In this document: positions 6,937-8,757 of the stretch, in pieces
Position numbering within the stretch: position 1 is the first letter of the stretch
How the letters are laid out: each line of letters starts with the position of its first letter
Source of the DNA: Azonexaceae bacterium
Lineage (GTDB): Bacteria; Pseudomonadota; Gammaproteobacteria; Burkholderiales; Rhodocyclaceae
Direction of reading: 5' to 3'
DNA: 8,757 nucleotides
Assembly (NCBI GenBank): GCA_009469685.1
Contig: SSTA01000332.1
Coordinates: forward strand, 1-8,757
The notes under the pieces: model-generated
Told to the model about the DNA's origin: nothing
Seen by the model: only the letters and a program-made list of their open reading frames with translations
The model's database searches: none
Program-made: the position numbers and the translations under genes

Positions 6937-7657
6937 AGCCGGGAACCGCGATGCGCTTTTCGAACTTGTGCATCAGGGTCATCACGGTGACGTTGATGAT
7001 GATGTAGGACAGCGTCACGGCAATGAAGGACTCGTAGGGCTGCGCGGTGTAATCGACCAGCTGGCGGCCCTGGGCGGCCAGTTCGAGGAGGCCGATGGTC
7101 GAGCAGACGGCGGAGTTCTTGAAGATGTTGAGGAACTCGGAGGTCAGCGGCGGCACGACCAGCCGGAAGGCCATCGGCAGCATCACGAATCGGTAGGTCT
7201 GCGGCAGCGTGAAGCCGAGCGCCAGGCCGGCGTTCTTCTGCCCCCGCGGCAGCGAGTTGATGCCGGCGCGCACCTGCTCGGCGACGCGGGCACTGGTGAA
7301 CAGGCCGAGGCAGACCATCGAGGCGAGGAACTGCTGGAGCACCGGATTGGACTGCTTGTAGGCATTGCCGATGCTGGCCGGCAACAGTTCCGGCAGCACG
7401 AAATACCAGATGAACAGCTGGACCAGCAACGGCACGTTGCGGAACAGTTCGACGTAGGCGGTGGCAATGCCAGCCAGTGCCTTGTTGGGCACGGTGCGCA
7501 GGACGCCGACCAGGGCGCCAAGCAGCAGGGCGATCACCCAGGCGGTCAGCGACAAGCCGATGGTCATTTTGAAGCCGGCGAACATCCAGCCCAGATAGGT
7601 GTCGTCCCCGCTCGCGCTCGGCTGCAGGAAGACGCCCCAATTCCATTGATAACCCAT
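6920..7657 (-). CDS. gltJ: Glutamate/aspartate ABC transporter permease GltJ
   Basis: A 245-residue inner-membrane permease, the length of E. coli GltJ (246). The N-terminal NWGVFL motif and the blocks [26 protein letters not shown] (68-93), [19 protein letters not shown] (122-140, the start of the EAA loop that docks on GltL), [21 protein letters not shown] (157-177) and [14 protein letters not shown] (180-193) are typical of HisM-type permeases for acidic amino acids. GAGGAG lies 6 bases before the ATG. It follows gltI after 63 bp that contain a stable hairpin. The 3' end (TATATCGGAGGCAAGTAATG) carries a ribosome-binding site and an overlapping ATG for the small downstream ORF. With GltK it forms the heterodimeric channel. 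Confidence 0.96.
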   Translation of the reverse strand: MGYQWNWGVFLQPSASGDDTYLGWMFAGFKMTIGLSLTAWVIALLLGALVGVLRTVPNKALAGIATAYVELFRNVPLLVQLFIWYFVLPELLPASIGNAYKQSNPVLQQFLASMVCLGLFTSARVAEQVRAGINSLPRGQKNAGLALGFTLPQTYRFVMLPMAFRLVVPPLTSEFLNIFKNSAVCSTIGLLELAAQGRQLVDYTAQPYESFIAVTLSYIIINVTVMTLMHKFEKRIAVPGYIGGK

Positions 7658-7684
7658 GACGGTCTCCTCAAGGATTGTTTTGCG

Positions 7685-7710
7685 CCCCTCGCCCGACCGC
7701 GGGAGAGGGG
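7685..7710. repeat. GC-rich intercistronic hairpin between gltI and gltJ
   Basis: CCCCTC (7685-7690) pairs with GAGGGG (7705-7710). Inside, after one mismatch, CCCG pairs with CGGG around a 4-base loop. No T-run follows in the direction of transcription. A hairpin directly after the binding-protein gene is common in ABC importer operons, where it protects the upstream mRNA or attenuates read-through so that the binding protein is made in excess; that role here is inference. The CCCTC...GAGGG type also resembles dispersed REP-like repeats of GC-rich proteobacteria. Confidence 0.6.
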
Positions 7711-7720
7711 CCGGGGAGAC

Positions 7721-8620
7721 TTATTCGAAGGCCTTGTCGTTCGGCGCCTTGAAGGCGGCCTTCATTTCGTCGGACAACGGCATGTTGAGGTTCAGGCCCT
7801 TGGGCGGAATCGGGTTCAGGAACCACTTGGCGTAGATCTTCTCGGCATCGCCGGAAGTCAGCGCCTTGGTCAGCGCGGCGTCGACCACCTTCTTGAAGCC
7901 CTGGTCGTCCTTGCGCAGCATGCAGCCGTAGGCTTCCTTGGACTGGGCAGTGCCGGTGACGATCCAGTCGGCCGGCTTCTTGGCCTTGGCCATTTCACCG
8001 TAGAGCAGTGCGTCGTCCATCATGAAAGCGACGGCACGGCCGGTTTCCAGGGTCAGGAAGGCTTCGCCGTGATCTTTGGCCGAGATGACGTTCATGCCCA
8101 TCTTCTTGTCTTCGTTCATCTTGCGGATCAGGCGCTCGGAGGTGGTGCCGGCAGTGGTCACCACGTTCTTGCCGGCGAGATCCGGGAAGTCCTTGATGCC
8201 GGAATCCTTCTTGGTCATCAATTTGGTGCCGATGACGAAAATCGTGGTCGAGAAGCCGACCTGCTTTTGGCGTTCGAGGTTGTTGGTGGTCGAACCGCAC
8301 TCGATGTCGACCGTGCCGTTCTGGATCAGCGTGATGCGATTGGCGGAGGTGACCGGCATCAGACGGGTATCGATCTTGGCCAGCTTCAATTCGGCCTTGA
8401 TACCGTCGACGACCTTGAGCATCAGTTCATGCGAGTAGCCGATGACCTGCTGCTTGTCGTCGTAGTAGGAGAACGGAATCGACGATTCGCGATGACCCAG
8501 CGTGATACTGCCGGTGTCCTTGATCTTCTTCAGGGTGGCGGATTCCTGAGCCTGGGCCGGCAGGGTGGCAGCGACGCTCAGGGCGGTGGCAAGTGCGGCA
8601 GCAAGGGCAAGTCGTTTCAT
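7721..8620 (-). CDS. gltI: Glutamate/aspartate periplasmic binding protein
   Basis: A 299-residue class-II periplasmic solute-binding protein (E. coli GltI 302). The Sec signal peptide is clear: MKR, a hydrophobic core at 4-20, and AQA at 22-24, with likely cleavage after residue 24; there is no lipobox Cys. Mature-protein blocks match GltI: GHRESSIPFSYYD (42-54), ECGSTTNNLERQKQ (107-120), GTTSERL (158-164), ISAKDHGEAF (179-188), AVAFMMDDALL (196-206), EAYGCMLRKDD (229-239) and the C-terminal NPIPPKGLNLNMPLSDEMK (269-287). The start at 8620 is chosen for its Shine-Dalgarno (AGGAGA, 6 bases upstream) and signal peptide; the frame is open further upstream, but that stretch overlaps the sigma-54 promoter. 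It is the first gene of gltIJKL and captures Glu/Asp for the GltJ/GltK channel. Confidence 0.97.
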   Translation of the reverse strand: MKRLALAAALATALSVAATLPAQAQESATLKKIKDTGSITLGHRESSIPFSYYDDKQQVIGYSHELMLKVVDGIKAELKLAKIDTRLMPVTSANRITLIQNGTVDIECGSTTNNLERQKQVGFSTTIFVIGTKLMTKKDSGIKDFPDLAGKNVVTTAGTTSERLIRKMNEDKKMGMNVISAKDHGEAFLTLETGRAVAFMMDDALLYGEMAKAKKPADWIVTGTAQSKEAYGCMLRKDDQGFKKVVDAALTKALTSGDAEKIYAKWFLNPIPPKGLNLNMPLSDEMKAAFKAPNDKAFE

Positions 8621-8648
8621 GTTGTCTCCTGTTTTGAAAGGAACCGCG

Positions 8649-8704
8649 GTCGGGCTCCGTTGGCTACTACTATGCAGCGAGCGTGCCAGAAAAGCGAGCC
8701 CGAC
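8649..8704. repeat. 9-bp perfect inverted repeat bracketing the gltI promoter
   Basis: GTCGGGCTC (8649-8657) and GAGCCCGAC (8696-8704) are perfectly complementary, 38 bp apart, with arm centres 47 bp apart. The sigma-54 promoter lies between them, and one arm falls in the predicted leader. In the mRNA the leader arm can instead join a local hairpin (GGAGCC with GGTTCC, 8640-8658) just before the gltI Shine-Dalgarno. It could be a paired operator or an RNA structural element. Confidence 0.5.
8673..8688 (-). promoter_or_regulatory. Sigma-54 (RpoN) promoter of gltIJKL
   Basis: On the minus strand TGGCACGCTCGCTGCA matches the consensus TGGCACG-N4-TTGCW at 11 of 12 defined positions, with exact spacing between the -24 GG and -12 GC. 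The start point would be near 8662, giving a leader of about 42 nt. A NtrC-type activator with an intact GAFTGA loop is encoded in the same cluster, which fits. The call rests on pattern match and context. Confidence 0.85.
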
Positions 8705-8713
8705 AAAAAAGCA

Positions 8714-8726
8714 CAAATGACTGATT
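8714..8726 (-). promoter_or_regulatory. Candidate IHF-binding site upstream of the sigma-54 promoter
   Basis: AATCAGTCATTTG on the minus strand matches the IHF consensus WATCAA-N4-TTR with one mismatch, in an AT-rich tract about 26 bp above the -24 element. IHF commonly bends DNA there so that an enhancer-bound activator can touch sigma-54 polymerase. The consensus is loose, so this is moderate evidence. Confidence 0.4.
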
Positions 8727-8730
8727 TTTA

Positions 8731-8753
8731 GCTTGTTTTTACACAGACCAAGC
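8731..8753. promoter_or_regulatory. Possible activator (UAS) site upstream of gltI
   Basis: GCTTG (8731-8735) and CAAGC (8749-8753) form a perfect 5-bp inverted repeat whose centre is about 80 bp above the predicted start point, the usual place for an enhancer of a NtrC-type activator. Arms this short arise often by chance, and the window ends four bases later, so the true site may lie outside. Confidence 0.2.
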
Positions 8754-8757
8754 AACA

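Noticed and set aside
6968..8731. Plus-strand open frame of 587 codons opposite gltJ and gltI.
   Set aside because: Antisense shadow of two highly conserved transporter genes; no independent start signal or domain.
8621..8755. Upstream extension of gltI giving a longer N-terminus.
   Set aside because: The extension would cover the sigma-54 promoter and bury the signal peptide. The ATG at 8620 has a clear Shine-Dalgarno and matches the family.

Overview
The window looks like a chromosomal segment of a high-GC betaproteobacterium, most likely Rhodocyclales (Dechloromonas/Azonexus-like). This is inferred from codon use, from the protein sequences and from the gltIJKL plus two-component layout; no rRNA or other marker is present to prove it. 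All recognisable genes are on the minus strand, so the window reads functionally from right to left.

Right part (8757 to about 5340): a complete glutamate/aspartate ABC importer in the order gltI (periplasmic binding protein), gltJ and gltK (permeases), gltL (ATPase). Upstream of gltI is a near-consensus sigma-54 promoter (11 of 12 defined consensus bases). A perfect 9-bp inverted repeat brackets it, and an IHF-like site lies further upstream. The operon carries two intercistronic oddities: a GC-rich hairpin between gltI and gltJ, and a segment of about 140 bp between gltJ and gltK. The second encodes a 47-codon ORF that overlaps the gltJ stop (TAATG) and ends two bases before the gltK start.

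Middle (5319 to 1342): a MarC/YchE-type membrane protein gene 20 bp behind gltL, then a DctB-like membrane sensor kinase and a DctD-like sigma-54 activator that overlap by ATGA. The order importer, kinase, sigma-54 activator matches the aatJQMP-aauSR acidic amino acid system of Pseudomonas, so I read the pair as AauS/AauR-like. The likely circuit is: external glutamate or aspartate is sensed by the kinase, the regulator is phosphorylated, and it activates the sigma-54 promoter of gltIJKL. A 30-bp inverted repeat (26 of 30 identical) brackets the kinase/regulator pair.

Left part (1341 to 1): a visibly AT-richer insert with a small GNAT acetyltransferase gene and its own sigma-70-like promoter, a palindrome-rich non-coding stretch, and the 5' 168 codons of acpH (acyl-carrier-protein phosphodiesterase), which runs off the window edge. 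No tRNA, rRNA, CRISPR array or transposase gene is visible. No stretch longer than 300 bases lacks a gene.
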